From M3007 sp044230315 (lineage in GTDB: Bacteria > Bacteroidota > Bacteroidia > Chitinophagales > Saprospiraceae), in assembly GCA_044230315.1 (NCBI GenBank), contig JBGARJ010000009.1:62001-126000 (forward strand): a stretch of 64,000 nucleotides of DNA, given 5' to 3'. The translations under genes were made by a program, and so were the position numbers. Positions within the stretch are counted from its first letter, which is position 1, and every line of letters starts with the position of its first letter. Positions 18,929 through 26,869 of the stretch are shown here, piece by piece. The notes below the pieces were generated by a model. The model did no database searches, was not told the origin of the DNA, and was given only the letters and a program-made list of their open reading frames with translations.

Positions 18929-19285
18929 TTATACTTTTGGAATGATCTCTGTCTTTTCGCCAAAATGCTGTGCAAATTGCGCCATTTCTTCCGCCAAATC
19001 TTTGTTCTGGGTGGCGCGCAGGTAGGTTTGGCTCAGGGAACGCAGGGTTTGATACATAAACCGGTCCATCTCCTGTACCTGCATTTCTTTGGTCCACAGG
19101 TCAATCCGTAATGTGTCGCGGTGTTCCTTGTCGAACAGGGCGACTGCCATGGCTTTGCAGGCTTCAAATTTGCCCCCTTCGTGCATGTCGCTGGCCGACC
19201 ATTCAATTTTCAAGGGAACACGGTCTTTGTCCAAACTGACCCGTATGGTGATATCACTCGTTTTGGCTATGTCGTTCGATTCCAT
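18929..19285 (-). CDS. gldC: Gliding motility protein GldC
   Basis: 118 residues, small and soluble with no signal peptide. It matches the GldC family in length and pattern: an N-terminal ITIRVSLDKDRVPLKIEWSA strand pair, an acidic middle segment (AVALFDKEHRDTLRIDLWTKEM) and a C-terminal helix pair ending near HFGEKTEII. Family knowledge: gldC accompanies the gliding/T9SS machinery in Bacteroidota, but it is not essential for secretion and its molecular role is unclear. None of the core gld or spr genes lies in the window. The gene has its own -7 element 34 bp upstream and is divergent from the AddB-like nuclease gene. Confidence 0.88.
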   Translation of the reverse strand: MESNDIAKTSDITIRVSLDKDRVPLKIEWSASDMHEGGKFEACKAMAVALFDKEHRDTLRIDLWTKEMQVQEMDRFMYQTLRSLSQTYLRATQNKDLAEEMAQFAQHFGEKTEIIPKV

Positions 19286-19318
19286 TTTTCAAAAAAATTG
19301 TTTCAAAAACAGCGGGGG

Positions 19319-19326
19319 CAAAAGTA
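19319..19326 (-). promoter_or_regulatory. -7 promoter element for gldC (TACTTTTG)
   Basis: Exact TAnnTTTG on the minus strand, 33 bp before the gldC start, in the 92-bp divergent gap. No -33 TTG at the proper distance. Confidence 0.45.
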
Positions 19327-19377
19327 ACCTAAAAACCCTGAAGCGCCTACATTAGCTCGGTACACGCACTACCGGAT

Positions 19378-22071
19378 ATGCAACTCCATCTCGGCCTTGA
19401 ATTCGACAATCTCGTCTATGCTCCGCTGCAAACCAAGCGGACGGACGTGTTGTTTGCCGGCGTCAAACGCCTGCTGCAATGGCTCGAAATCCGTATCGGT
19501 CTGGCCGGCTATTCGGAAAACACCGATTACCTCCGCATCGAATTATACCGGCAGGCACTGTTGCAATGGCGTGAAACAGCGCCGGAACAGCCGTTTTATG
19601 CCCATTCTTTTGAAGCCGACCGCATGGCTACTGCCGCTGCCCTGCTGAGCCGTCGGGATGAACTGATGCTGGCTGGATGGGATTTCAATGCCGATAACAA
19701 AAGCCCGGAGCGTCTTCTCACCCTGGCTGGAGTAGAGCGAATCTTCCGTTTGAAGGTCAGCCAGCCGGATATTGGCGCTGCCGCCACCGGCTTTGCCGAT
19801 CGCTGCCAACAGACGTTGGAGTGGCTCCGCCTGCGTCCTGCTATCGTGGAGCAGATTTTTTTGCACGACCCGGAGGACTTATATCCCCCTTTTATCCGCC
19901 AGGCTCTGGCCGTTTTTCGTGCACAAAATATTCCCATAAATCAGCTTCCGCTTCAACCGGGTGCTGCACCCGATACGGACCTGGGTTGGTTCCAACAGCG
20001 ATTGGCGGACATCCGGCAGGGCAAATTAATAGCGAAAAACGATGGCTCGCTCCTTGTACTCACTGCACGGCGCGACAGCGACGCAGCAGTCTTCCTCGCC
20101 CAATGGCTGGCCCGGAATCCTGAATGGCGCCCGGTTTTCCTGCTTCCGGAACTGAACCGGACGCTCGAACAGGCGCTTGTATTGGAAGGCTTTCCCGCCA
20201 TGGGCGTACTTTCCGCTTCCCTGGCCCGACCCTCGCTGCAGGTGTTGAAACTCGCACCGGCTTTTCTGTGGGAGCCTGTGGATGTGTTCAAGATCATGGA
20301 GTTTGTCACTCTGCCGCTCAAACCGCTCGACGACGGGCTTGCCCTGGAGATTGCCCGGGTTATGGCTGAAAAACCCGGGCTGTATAGCGACACCTGGTTC
20401 GCTGCAGTGCTGGGCTACCTCGAAACCAAAGCTTCTGCCCAGGCACGCGACCAATATGAATTCTGGTTCGACCGCCGCCGCTACAAGGCCGATGCCACGG
20501 TGCCGAAACGCGATGCCGTCGAATTGTATGCCTATCTGCACCGTTGGGCGCTCGAAGTGCTCGATGAAACAGGGAATACCAATATGCTCGTACTGGCGGA
20601 ACAAGCCCGGCGGGTTCGGGATTTGCTGGAAACGCTGCCGGAGCCGCGTCTCAATTTTCTGGAGTTGGAGCGCATCGTTCGCACGATATATGAACCGGCT
20701 CCGGTGCAGCTCACCGTGGCCGAAACGGGGCATTTTGAATTCGTGCACCACCCCGGCGCACTGGCGGCTCTACCTGATTCCCTGGTTTGGTGGAATTGCC
20801 TGTTCGACGGCACCGTACCGGCTCCGGATCAATGGCGGGCGGCGGAACGGGCCTGGCTGGATGTCCGGAAGGTGAAACTGGATGACCCTATGCTCGAAGG
20901 CCGGCGCAAACTGTTCCTGAGCCTGCGCCCGGTGTTGCAAACAACAGAGCGGCTGGTGCTGGTGGTACCTGAACAGGCCAATGGGGCAGAGGTGTTGCCG
21001 AGTTTGTTGCTGAGCGACCTGGAGGCGGCGTTTGAGCAGCGAAACAGATTCACGTTTTGCCTGGACAATCCCGGCGACTGCGCAGCACTCGAACGGATCG
21101 CGTCCGTACCGCCAACGACATTATTGGAAAACCGACCGCGGACCCGCCCCAGGCCGCAATTGGTTTTTACCAACCCCGAGCGGTTGAATGACAGCGAATA
21201 CGAAACGCCCACCAACCTTGAAAGCCTGTTTTATTACCCGCACCGCTGGTTTTTTCGGCAAAAGATGCGCCTTTTTCCGGCGAGCTTGCTCAGCGTAAAA
21301 AGCGATCAAACCTTGTTGGGGAGCCTGGCACACCGTTTTTTTGAACTGTTGTTGCAGGAAGATTGCCTTTCCTGGAGCAAATCCGAGGTTGCAGCCTGGA
21401 TGGATAACAAAGCCGGCAGCCTGCTGGAACGCGAAGGCGCTACCCTGTTGCTCTACGGCCGCGAACCCGAACGCAACCAGTTTTTGAACCGTATCAAGAA
21501 TGCCGCCTGGAGCCTCCTGTCGATGTTGCGCAACAATGGCTGGACAATCGAATCCACCGAATTACCGCTGGAAGGCGCTTTTGCAGGCCTGCCGGTGCGC
21601 GGCAAAGCCGACCTGGTGCTGCGCCGGAACACCGATGAACAGGCTATTGTCGATTTGAAGTGGAGCGGCGCTCAGCGGCGCAAAGAAATGATCCAGAACG
21701 GTGAGGATCTGCAATTGATCCTATATGCCCACCTGCTGCCCCCCAAAGAGGCCTGGCCGCACACGGCGTATTTTATTCTGGAAAATGGCAAGATGATAGC
21801 CCGGAATAAAGCCGCTTTTCAGGATGCTGTAGTCGCCGGTAGCGATTTAAACCACGTCGAAGTGTGCGCGGACATTTTCGCCCGCATGGAGCGGACGTTT
21901 TCCTGGAGAATGGCGCAATTGCGCGCCGGGCGCCTCGAATTGCGCACTGCCCGCACTGCCCCCGAACTCGATGCCATCTATGCGGAAGAGATGCTCGACT
22001 TGCTCGAAATGAAACTGGAAGACGCCCGCTGGGATGATTACCGCACGTTGCTGGAGTTCATGGAGGGTTAA
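19378..22071 (+). CDS. AddB/RecB-type PD-(D/E)XK nuclease protein
   Basis: 897 residues. The C-terminal third is a PDDEXK_1 nuclease: LLGSLAHRFFELLLQ, then PVRGKADLVL (metal-binding Asp), AIVDLKWSG (D-x-K motif) and QLILYAHLL (QxxxY). The N-terminal two thirds resemble the inactivated helicase arm of AddB: I find no Walker A (GxxxxGKS/T). The Cys residues that coordinate the 4Fe-4S cluster in Bacillus AddB are also absent around the nuclease domain (TNLESLFYYPHRWFF). Probable role: the second subunit of a double-strand-break end-resection complex with an AddA helicase encoded elsewhere. The GC-rich start at 19378 follows the gldC promoter region. The stop lies 7 bp from the convergent enoyl-CoA hydratase stop. 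Confidence 0.82.
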   Translation: MQLHLGLEFDNLVYAPLQTKRTDVLFAGVKRLLQWLEIRIGLAGYSENTDYLRIELYRQALLQWRETAPEQPFYAHSFEADRMATAAALLSRRDELMLAGWDFNADNKSPERLLTLAGVERIFRLKVSQPDIGAAATGFADRCQQTLEWLRLRPAIVEQIFLHDPEDLYPPFIRQALAVFRAQNIPINQLPLQPGAAPDTDLGWFQQRLADIRQGKLIAKNDGSLLVLTARRDSDAAVFLAQWLARNPEWRPVFLLPELNRTLEQALVLEGFPAMGVLSASLARPSLQVLKLAPAFLWEPVDVFKIMEFVTLPLKPLDDGLALEIARVMAEKPGLYSDTWFAAVLGYLETKASAQARDQYEFWFDRRRYKADATVPKRDAVELYAYLHRWALEVLDETGNTNMLVLAEQARRVRDLLETLPEPRLNFLELERIVRTIYEPAPVQLTVAETGHFEFVHHPGALAALPDSLVWWNCLFDGTVPAPDQWRAAERAWLDVRKVKLDDPMLEGRRKLFLSLRPVLQTTERLVLVVPEQANGAEVLPSLLLSDLEAAFEQRNRFTFCLDNPGDCAALERIASVPPTTLLENRPRTRPRPQLVFTNPERLNDSEYETPTNLESLFYYPHRWFFRQKMRLFPASLLSVKSDQTLLGSLAHRFFELLLQEDCLSWSKSEVAAWMDNKAGSLLEREGATLLLYGREPERNQFLNRIKNAAWSLLSMLRNNGWTIESTELPLEGAFAGLPVRGKADLVLRRNTDEQAIVDLKWSGAQRRKEMIQNGEDLQLILYAHLLPPKEAWPHTAYFILENGKMIARNKAAFQDAVVAGSDLNHVEVCADIFARMERTFSWRMAQLRAGRLELRTARTAPELDAIYAEEMLDLLEMKLEDARWDDYRTLLEFMEG

Positions 22072-22078
22072 AAAACTG

Positions 22079-22861
22079 TTATTTCCCTGTAAACTGCGCT
22101 TTTCGTTTTTCCACGAAGGCCGTTGCGCCTTCGCGAAAGTCGTCGGTGCCGCAGCATTCGCCAAATGCCTGTACTTCCTTGTTATAATCCTCGCCGCTGC
22201 CTTCGGTAAATGCGTTGGCGCATTCGATCACCTTGGCGATGGCGACCGGGGCTTTTGCAGCAATTTTATCAATCAAGACCCTGGCTTGGTAAACCTCAGT
22301 GCCCGCGGGCACAACATAATTGACCAACCCGAGTCGAAACGCTTCGGCCGCATCAATCATATCGGCCGTCATCAGTAGTTCCAGTGCCTTGGTCCGGCCG
22401 ATATACCGGATGAGCCGTTGAGTACCTCCATAGCCCGGGATAATACCGAGGTTCACTTCAGGCTGGCCAAATTTGGCCTTTTCGCCGGCCACGCGCAGGT
22501 GGCAGGCCATTGTCAGTTCACAGCCGCCACCTAATGCAAACCCATTCACTGCGGCAATGACCGGCCTGGGGAACCGTTCGATCAGGAGAAAGGTCTCCTG
22601 CCCGTGCTGTGCAAAAGCGGCGCCCTGCGCGGCGTCCAATCCGCTGAATTCGGTGATATCGGCGCCGGCCACGAATGCCTTTTCACCCGCACCGGTCAGG
22701 ACCACGCCTTTTAACCCATCGATCTGATGGGCGTCTGCGCCGAAAAAGCGCCGCAGTTCAAGCATTGTTTGGGAATTGAGCGCGTTCAACGCTTTTTCCC
22801 GGTTGATCGTCAGGACGGCTATGCCGTTATCCAGTTCAAGTTGTAAGTTTTGGTATGTCAT
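22079..22861 (-). CDS. Enoyl-CoA hydratase/isomerase (crotonase) family
   Basis: 260 residues from the ATG at 22861 (MTYQNLQLELDNGIAVLTIN), the usual family length; a 12-codon upstream extension exists. Crotonase signatures: FVAGADITEF (oxyanion hole), NGFALGGGCELTMACHLRVA (catalytic Glu of GGGCEL) and FGQPEVNLGIIPGYGGTQRL (second catalytic Glu). Both hydratase Glu residues are present, so true hydration of trans-2-enoyl-CoA in beta-oxidation or butyryl-CoA metabolism is likely. No other fatty-acid oxidation gene is adjacent. A hairpin at 22939-22970 separates it from the upstream acyltransferase gene, so it is probably transcribed on its own. Confidence 0.92.
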   Translation of the reverse strand: MTYQNLQLELDNGIAVLTINREKALNALNSQTMLELRRFFGADAHQIDGLKGVVLTGAGEKAFVAGADITEFSGLDAAQGAAFAQHGQETFLLIERFPRPVIAAVNGFALGGGCELTMACHLRVAGEKAKFGQPEVNLGIIPGYGGTQRLIRYIGRTKALELLMTADMIDAAEAFRLGLVNYVVPAGTEVYQARVLIDKIAAKAPVAIAKVIECANAFTEGSGEDYNKEVQAFGECCGTDDFREGATAFVEKRKAQFTGK

Positions 22862-22938
22862 GACCCGTTCACGATAAAGGTTGGTTTGCCACTGCAATCA
22901 AAGAGTTTCTAATAAACGGAGATAAATTTTTGTAGAGG

Positions 22939-22970
22939 GATACCTGTGGGTGCTTAAATCCACAGGTATC
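22939..22970 (-). terminator. Hairpin at the end of the acyltransferase gene
   Basis: GATACCTGTGG (22939-22949) pairs perfectly with CCACAGGTATC (22960-22970) around 10 nt. The stem includes two bases of the acyltransferase stop codon. A clean U-run does not follow (CCTCTACAAAAATTT), so it may act as a 3' stabiliser as well as a terminator. Confidence 0.5.
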
Positions 22971-24687
22971 AATCTGTTCTCAGCACTTCGATCTCCTCTG
23001 ATTTCCAATGCACCGATTTTTCCAGGCCGTATTGCTGCAACCGGTTGTGGTAAAAATACAGAACCCGGAAATTCGAAGACACAATACCGCCGTCTTTGCT
23101 GAAACCGAGTGGTTTTTCGGCATGAAACACGCCGAGTTTTTTGACGCCGTCGCGGACCACTTCAGTAGCCGGGCGGTGAATTTCGGGGGAAAGTTTGATT
23201 TTCCCCTGTTGTTCCCAGTCGTACAATTGCGCCTGCATTTGTTCCACCACTTCCACCACTGCGCGGAAAGGAAACAAGTAATCGTCAGTAGGCAGGCGCA
23301 GAATGCCGAACAGGTCCAGTTTGGGGTTTTCGTGCAACAGCATTTCAAAAACGGCGAAAGCGATCAAATGGCTGCTGAGCACCACGTTCTCGATACCGTA
23401 CCGCTCCACTATGCGTTCGGCCAGCAGTTTCGTGTATTCTTCTTCCCGTTGCCGGTCTTCGTTCACTTCTGTATTGGCCATAAAATATTCCCGGATATCG
23501 ATTTCCGTACCGAACCGATCGAAACTGCGCCCTTGTGCATCCACGAAATTGCCAAGTACGTCCATAGGTTTGCCCACACTCAGGGTGATGTCGCTCGTGG
23601 TGGAGAATAAGCGCCAGATAAACCGGAACGAACTGCGGATACTCTGGCTATCGTCGCGCAGGCGGATATAATTTTCCCGACCGGTGTAGCGCAGGTATTG
23701 TTCGATCAAAAAGGGCGCTTCAAGCACAAAGTGATACCCAATGACCATAGGTACGATAAACACTTTACTGGATTCGCCCCGTTGACACATGGCGCGCTGG
23801 GCTTCAACGGTGGTGCCGAGCAACCCCATTTTGAGTTCGGATTCCAACGCGCCGGCCCGGGAACGGGTACCGCCTGGAAAGAACAGGCTGTTGACGCCCC
23901 GTTGAATGCTGAGGTTGCTCATGGTCTTGAGCGTTTCCAGGTATATGGCGTTTTTTTTGCGCCGGTCGACCCGGTAAGCCCCGAGTCGGTTCATGAAATA
24001 AGCCGCCGGACCGAAATTATACAGGTTCAACCCCGCACCATAAGAAAACGACGGCAACCCCATGATCTGGTCCATGGCATAACCCACCAAAATGGAGTCC
24101 AGGTTGCTGGAGTGCGTCGGTACAATCACTACCGTTCCGTAGCGGAACAGGTGCCGAACGGTTTCCACATCGCCTACCACATTGAGCCGTTCATACAGTT
24201 GACGCCGGCCTCTCCAGACACTGGCCACGCTTTTGCCGACGGCCGCATTGAGCAACCGGTTGAACAGGATTGTAAGGAAGCGCTGTGCGAACCGGAAGGT
24301 CGGAATCTTAAACGTGCCGACGATTTCCTCCGCGTAGCGGTGAATGATTTTGCGCAAAATATCCTCTGCAGTGGCCTGCGCCTCCGTATCCTGCCGGTCG
24401 AGGGTTTTTTTGATCAGTCGTTTGCTGATCTTATTCCAGAAGGTACGGTCGTTTGGCGGGTCTACTTTCCAGGGCGATTCTTTAATGCGTATCCGTTCCT
24501 GGTAGATCGTTTTCACGATCGTGTCTACCAGGTCGTTGCGGTGTTTGGAGGTCAGTCGCTGGAAGGTGAATTCCTCAATATCGCGGATAAACTCAGCGCG
24601 GTCTTCGCTCAGCCGGTAGATCGGCCAGTCTTCGATTTTATCTATGATCCGCGGATATATGTTGATGTCTTTTTTCACAGGTTGCAA
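22969..24687 (-). CDS. Glycerol-3-phosphate/1-acylglycerol-3-phosphate acyltransferase family
   Basis: 572 residues. PlsB/PlsC-type motifs: HSSNLD (HxxxxD, about residue 195), GAYRVDRRKKN (block II), FPGGTRSRAG (block III, about 268) and VFIVPMVIGY (block IV). The protein is longer than PlsC (about 250) and shorter than E. coli PlsB (about 807). The extra N-terminal 150 and C-terminal 170 residues are soluble, and the protein lacks a clear transmembrane segment, so it is probably a peripheral membrane enzyme using acyl-ACP or acyl-CoA for phospholipid synthesis. The start at 24687 lies 4 bp after the engB stop, so the two genes form an operon. Confidence 0.86.
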   Translation of the reverse strand: MQPVKKDINIYPRIIDKIEDWPIYRLSEDRAEFIRDIEEFTFQRLTSKHRNDLVDTIVKTIYQERIRIKESPWKVDPPNDRTFWNKISKRLIKKTLDRQDTEAQATAEDILRKIIHRYAEEIVGTFKIPTFRFAQRFLTILFNRLLNAAVGKSVASVWRGRRQLYERLNVVGDVETVRHLFRYGTVVIVPTHSSNLDSILVGYAMDQIMGLPSFSYGAGLNLYNFGPAAYFMNRLGAYRVDRRKKNAIYLETLKTMSNLSIQRGVNSLFFPGGTRSRAGALESELKMGLLGTTVEAQRAMCQRGESSKVFIVPMVIGYHFVLEAPFLIEQYLRYTGRENYIRLRDDSQSIRSSFRFIWRLFSTTSDITLSVGKPMDVLGNFVDAQGRSFDRFGTEIDIREYFMANTEVNEDRQREEEYTKLLAERIVERYGIENVVLSSHLIAFAVFEMLLHENPKLDLFGILRLPTDDYLFPFRAVVEVVEQMQAQLYDWEQQGKIKLSPEIHRPATEVVRDGVKKLGVFHAEKPLGFSKDGGIVSSNFRVLYFYHNRLQQYGLEKSVHWKSEEIEVLRTD

Positions 24688-24691
24688 TTGG

Positions 24692-25294
24692 TTAGGATGG
24701 ACGACTTTTCAGAATCTGGCGGATGTAACCCAATACCTCCTCTTTGCCGGTCCGGTATTCAGCAGATGTAATAAAATGGGGCGGTAGGGTTTCCCAGGAT
24801 TTTCGCATTTCACCCAGAAAGGCCAGTACATTGCGCTCGAGGACGTTTTTTTTCAATCGGTCTGTTTTTGTGAAAACAAGGGCAAAGGGGATGTGGTGTT
24901 CGCCAAGGCGGTCTACAAACTCCAGGTCGATTTTGGAAGGTGGAATGTTGGAATCAATGAGAACAAAGGCTGATATAAGCGCCTGGCGGTGGAGTAAATA
25001 CCCATCGATCATTGCCGACAGGCTTTTTTGTTTTTCCTTGGACACCCGGGCATAACCGTATCCGGGTAAATCCACCAGGTACCAGGTTTGGTTGATCAGG
25101 AAAAAATTGATCAACTGCGTTTTACCCGGGGTGCCCGACACCTTTGCCAGCCCCTTTTTACTCGTCAGCATATTGATCAGCGACGACTTGCCCACGTTCG
25201 ACCGGCCTATAAAGGCGAATTCTGGCCGGCCGTCATTCGGGCACTGACTTTCCTTTGGAAAACTGGAAATAAACTCGGCTTGCAGAACGTCCAT
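24692..25294 (-). CDS. engB: Ribosome biogenesis GTPase EngB (YihA/YsxC)
   Basis: 200 residues from the ATG at 25294 (MDVLQAEFISSFP), the typical family length; the frame extends 23 codons upstream without similarity. All GTPase motifs are visible: G1 GRSNVGKSS (30-38), G2 Thr in SGTPGKTQ, G3 DLPGYGYA, G4 TKTD and G5 SA (TSAEYRTG). It binds GTP and acts in assembly of the large ribosomal subunit; it is usually essential. It is the first gene of a two-gene unit with the acyltransferase, and a -7 element lies 26 bp upstream. Confidence 0.95.
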   Translation of the reverse strand: MDVLQAEFISSFPKESQCPNDGRPEFAFIGRSNVGKSSLINMLTSKKGLAKVSGTPGKTQLINFFLINQTWYLVDLPGYGYARVSKEKQKSLSAMIDGYLLHRQALISAFVLIDSNIPPSKIDLEFVDRLGEHHIPFALVFTKTDRLKKNVLERNVLAFLGEMRKSWETLPPHFITSAEYRTGKEEVLGYIRQILKSRPS

Positions 25295-25319
25295 TGGCTG
25301 TATTGGTTTTGGCGGGCTG

Positions 25320-25327
25320 CAAAAGTA
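25320..25327 (-). promoter_or_regulatory. -7 promoter element for engB (TACTTTTG)
   Basis: Exact TAnnTTTG on the minus strand, 25 bp before the chosen ATG at 25294. Its position downstream of the alternative start at 25363 supports the shorter protein. Confidence 0.5.
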
Positions 25328-25509
25328 CGCATTCTTGGCGCTTTCCACGGGGTAGCTAAACAAACCCGTTCAGGCGGTATGTCGCACAGCAGTTTTTGCT
25401 TTTTCTTAAAGCCTGTTTTTAAGAATTGGTTAAACTATATCCCGCGATGCAGGCGTATGTACGAATTGAAGCGGAGAGCCGTTTTTTCCCCATCAAAATC
25501 TAAACACGT

Positions 25510-26133
25510 ATGAAACATCTGTCTGTTGTATTTATCCTTCTGTTCTGCGCCGCCGCCGCGCAAGCTCAATTTGCTTTCGGTCTGAAAGGCGGATTACAAA
25601 CCCAATTGAAAAGCCCGAATGATATCGTGATTGGCGGCGCCGACACTTCGTTCAATTTTGGAGTGCATGACCTGCGGTTCGGTACGCAGTTTGGCGCCTG
25701 GTTCCGCATTGGCGGCGCCGTGTTCCTGCAACCCGAAATTGTATTTAACTCGAACCGAACGGATTTCAAAGTCGGCGAAACCTCCGCTGCGGAGATCATT
25801 AAAACGGAAAAATATCAAAACCTGGACCTGCCTATTTTGGTCGGATTTACGGCGGGACCTATCCGGTTGCACGGTGGGCCGGTGGGCCACTATTTCCTCA
25901 ACAGCAAATCTGAATTGACCGATTTTAAAGGCTATGCCGCTCGCTGGAAGCAATTTACCTGGGGATGGCAGGCCGGACTCACGTTGGGTACGGGCCGTAT
26001 TTCCGCGGATATCCGGTATGAGGGAAATTTCAACAAATTCGGTGACCAGGTCACTTTTTTCGGCGACCATTATCATTTTTCCAACAATCCGGCGCGACTG
26101 GTATTAGCGCTGAACTTTGCGCTCATCAAGTAG
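25510..26133 (+). CDS. Outer-membrane beta-barrel protein (PorT/OmpA-barrel type)
   Basis: 207 residues. Signal peptide MKHLSVVFILLFCAAAAQA, cleaved before QFAFGLKGG. The mature part has alternating strands ending in aromatic residues, Gly-rich openings (GLKGGLQTQL) and a C-terminal strand ALNFALIK, as in the Bacteroidota 'outer membrane beta-barrel' families of 8 strands. Ligand or partner unknown. A strong terminator follows 41 bp after the stop, so expression is monocistronic. The gene is divergent from engB. Confidence 0.8.
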   Translation: MKHLSVVFILLFCAAAAQAQFAFGLKGGLQTQLKSPNDIVIGGADTSFNFGVHDLRFGTQFGAWFRIGGAVFLQPEIVFNSNRTDFKVGETSAAEIIKTEKYQNLDLPILVGFTAGPIRLHGGPVGHYFLNSKSELTDFKGYAARWKQFTWGWQAGLTLGTGRISADIRYEGNFNKFGDQVTFFGDHYHFSNNPARLVLALNFALIK

Positions 26134-26174
26134 AATTTTTGTAAAAATCGATCGTTTCCAGACCGGAAATTCGT

Positions 26175-26216
26175 TGCGCGGCACAGAGAATCACACCTTT
26201 GTGCCGCGCATTTTTT
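26175..26216 (+). terminator. Strong intrinsic terminator
   Basis: TGCGCGGCACA (26175-26185) pairs perfectly with TGTGCCGCGCA (26200-26210) across a 14-nt loop and is followed by six T. It ends the beta-barrel transcript and lies 20 bp before the hemJ ATG, so the hemJ promoter must overlap it or hemJ depends on read-through. Confidence 0.88.
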
Positions 26217-26236
26217 GTTGGAAAACCTACCTTAAC

Positions 26237-26797
26237 ATGGAAGTTGCAAATTGGTACAGCGTGTCAAAAGCGTTGCACCTCATCGGCATGGTGTCGTGGA
26301 TGGCCGGTTTGTTTTACCTGGTTCGGATCATGGTGTACCACGCTGAGTCGTTCGAACGCCCCGCTCCCGCCCGCCATATTCTGGCTGCTCAATATTCCTT
26401 GATGGAGTGGAAGGTATACCGCGTTATCCTCCGCCCCGCCGTCGTGATCACCTGGACCTTTGGTGTACTGATGCTGGTCCTGCAGCCGGTCTGGTTGCAA
26501 CAGGGCTGGATATACGGCAAATTGGCCTTTGTGTTGCTCCTGACCGGCTACACCTATTATTCCCAGGTGCATATCCGGCGCCTGGAGTTGCACACGTCCA
26601 CATTTACGCATGTAAATTACCGGGCAATGAATGAGGTGCCGACCATTATCCTGGTCGCTGTGGTATTTCTGGCGGTATTTCGGACGCGGATCAACTGGGC
26701 GTACCTGCTGGTTGGGGTCGGTGCATTTGCTGCCTTGATTTTTTTTGCCGTGCGGCGGGTTGCCGACAAAATGAAAAAAAACGGCCCCGGCCTGTAA
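26237..26797 (+). CDS. hemJ: Protoporphyrinogen IX oxidase HemJ
   Basis: 186 residues from the ATG at 26237 (MEVANWYSVSKALHLIGM); the frame is open further upstream through the terminator, which cannot be coding. Four to five membrane helices. Conserved family features: the N-terminal HLIGMVSWMAGLFYLVRIMVYH (two His, heme ligand candidates), WTFGVLMLV, YGKLAFVLLLTGYTYYSQ and a MNEVPTIIL segment. It oxidises protoporphyrinogen IX to protoporphyrin IX in heme synthesis at the inner membrane. It is followed after 72 bp by a STAND-type ATPase with no obvious functional link. Confidence 0.92.
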   Translation: MEVANWYSVSKALHLIGMVSWMAGLFYLVRIMVYHAESFERPAPARHILAAQYSLMEWKVYRVILRPAVVITWTFGVLMLVLQPVWLQQGWIYGKLAFVLLLTGYTYYSQVHIRRLELHTSTFTHVNYRAMNEVPTIILVAVVFLAVFRTRINWAYLLVGVGAFAALIFFAVRRVADKMKKNGPGL

Positions 26798-26869
26798 ATC
26801 CGTTTTAATTTTAGGACCGCAAAACGCCTGTGAACTCCTTCGTGTCAGAAATCTTTTGAACGGAACACT

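Noticed and set aside
25295..25363. Longer EngB start
   Set aside because: The extension contains the -7 promoter element and is outside the family length.
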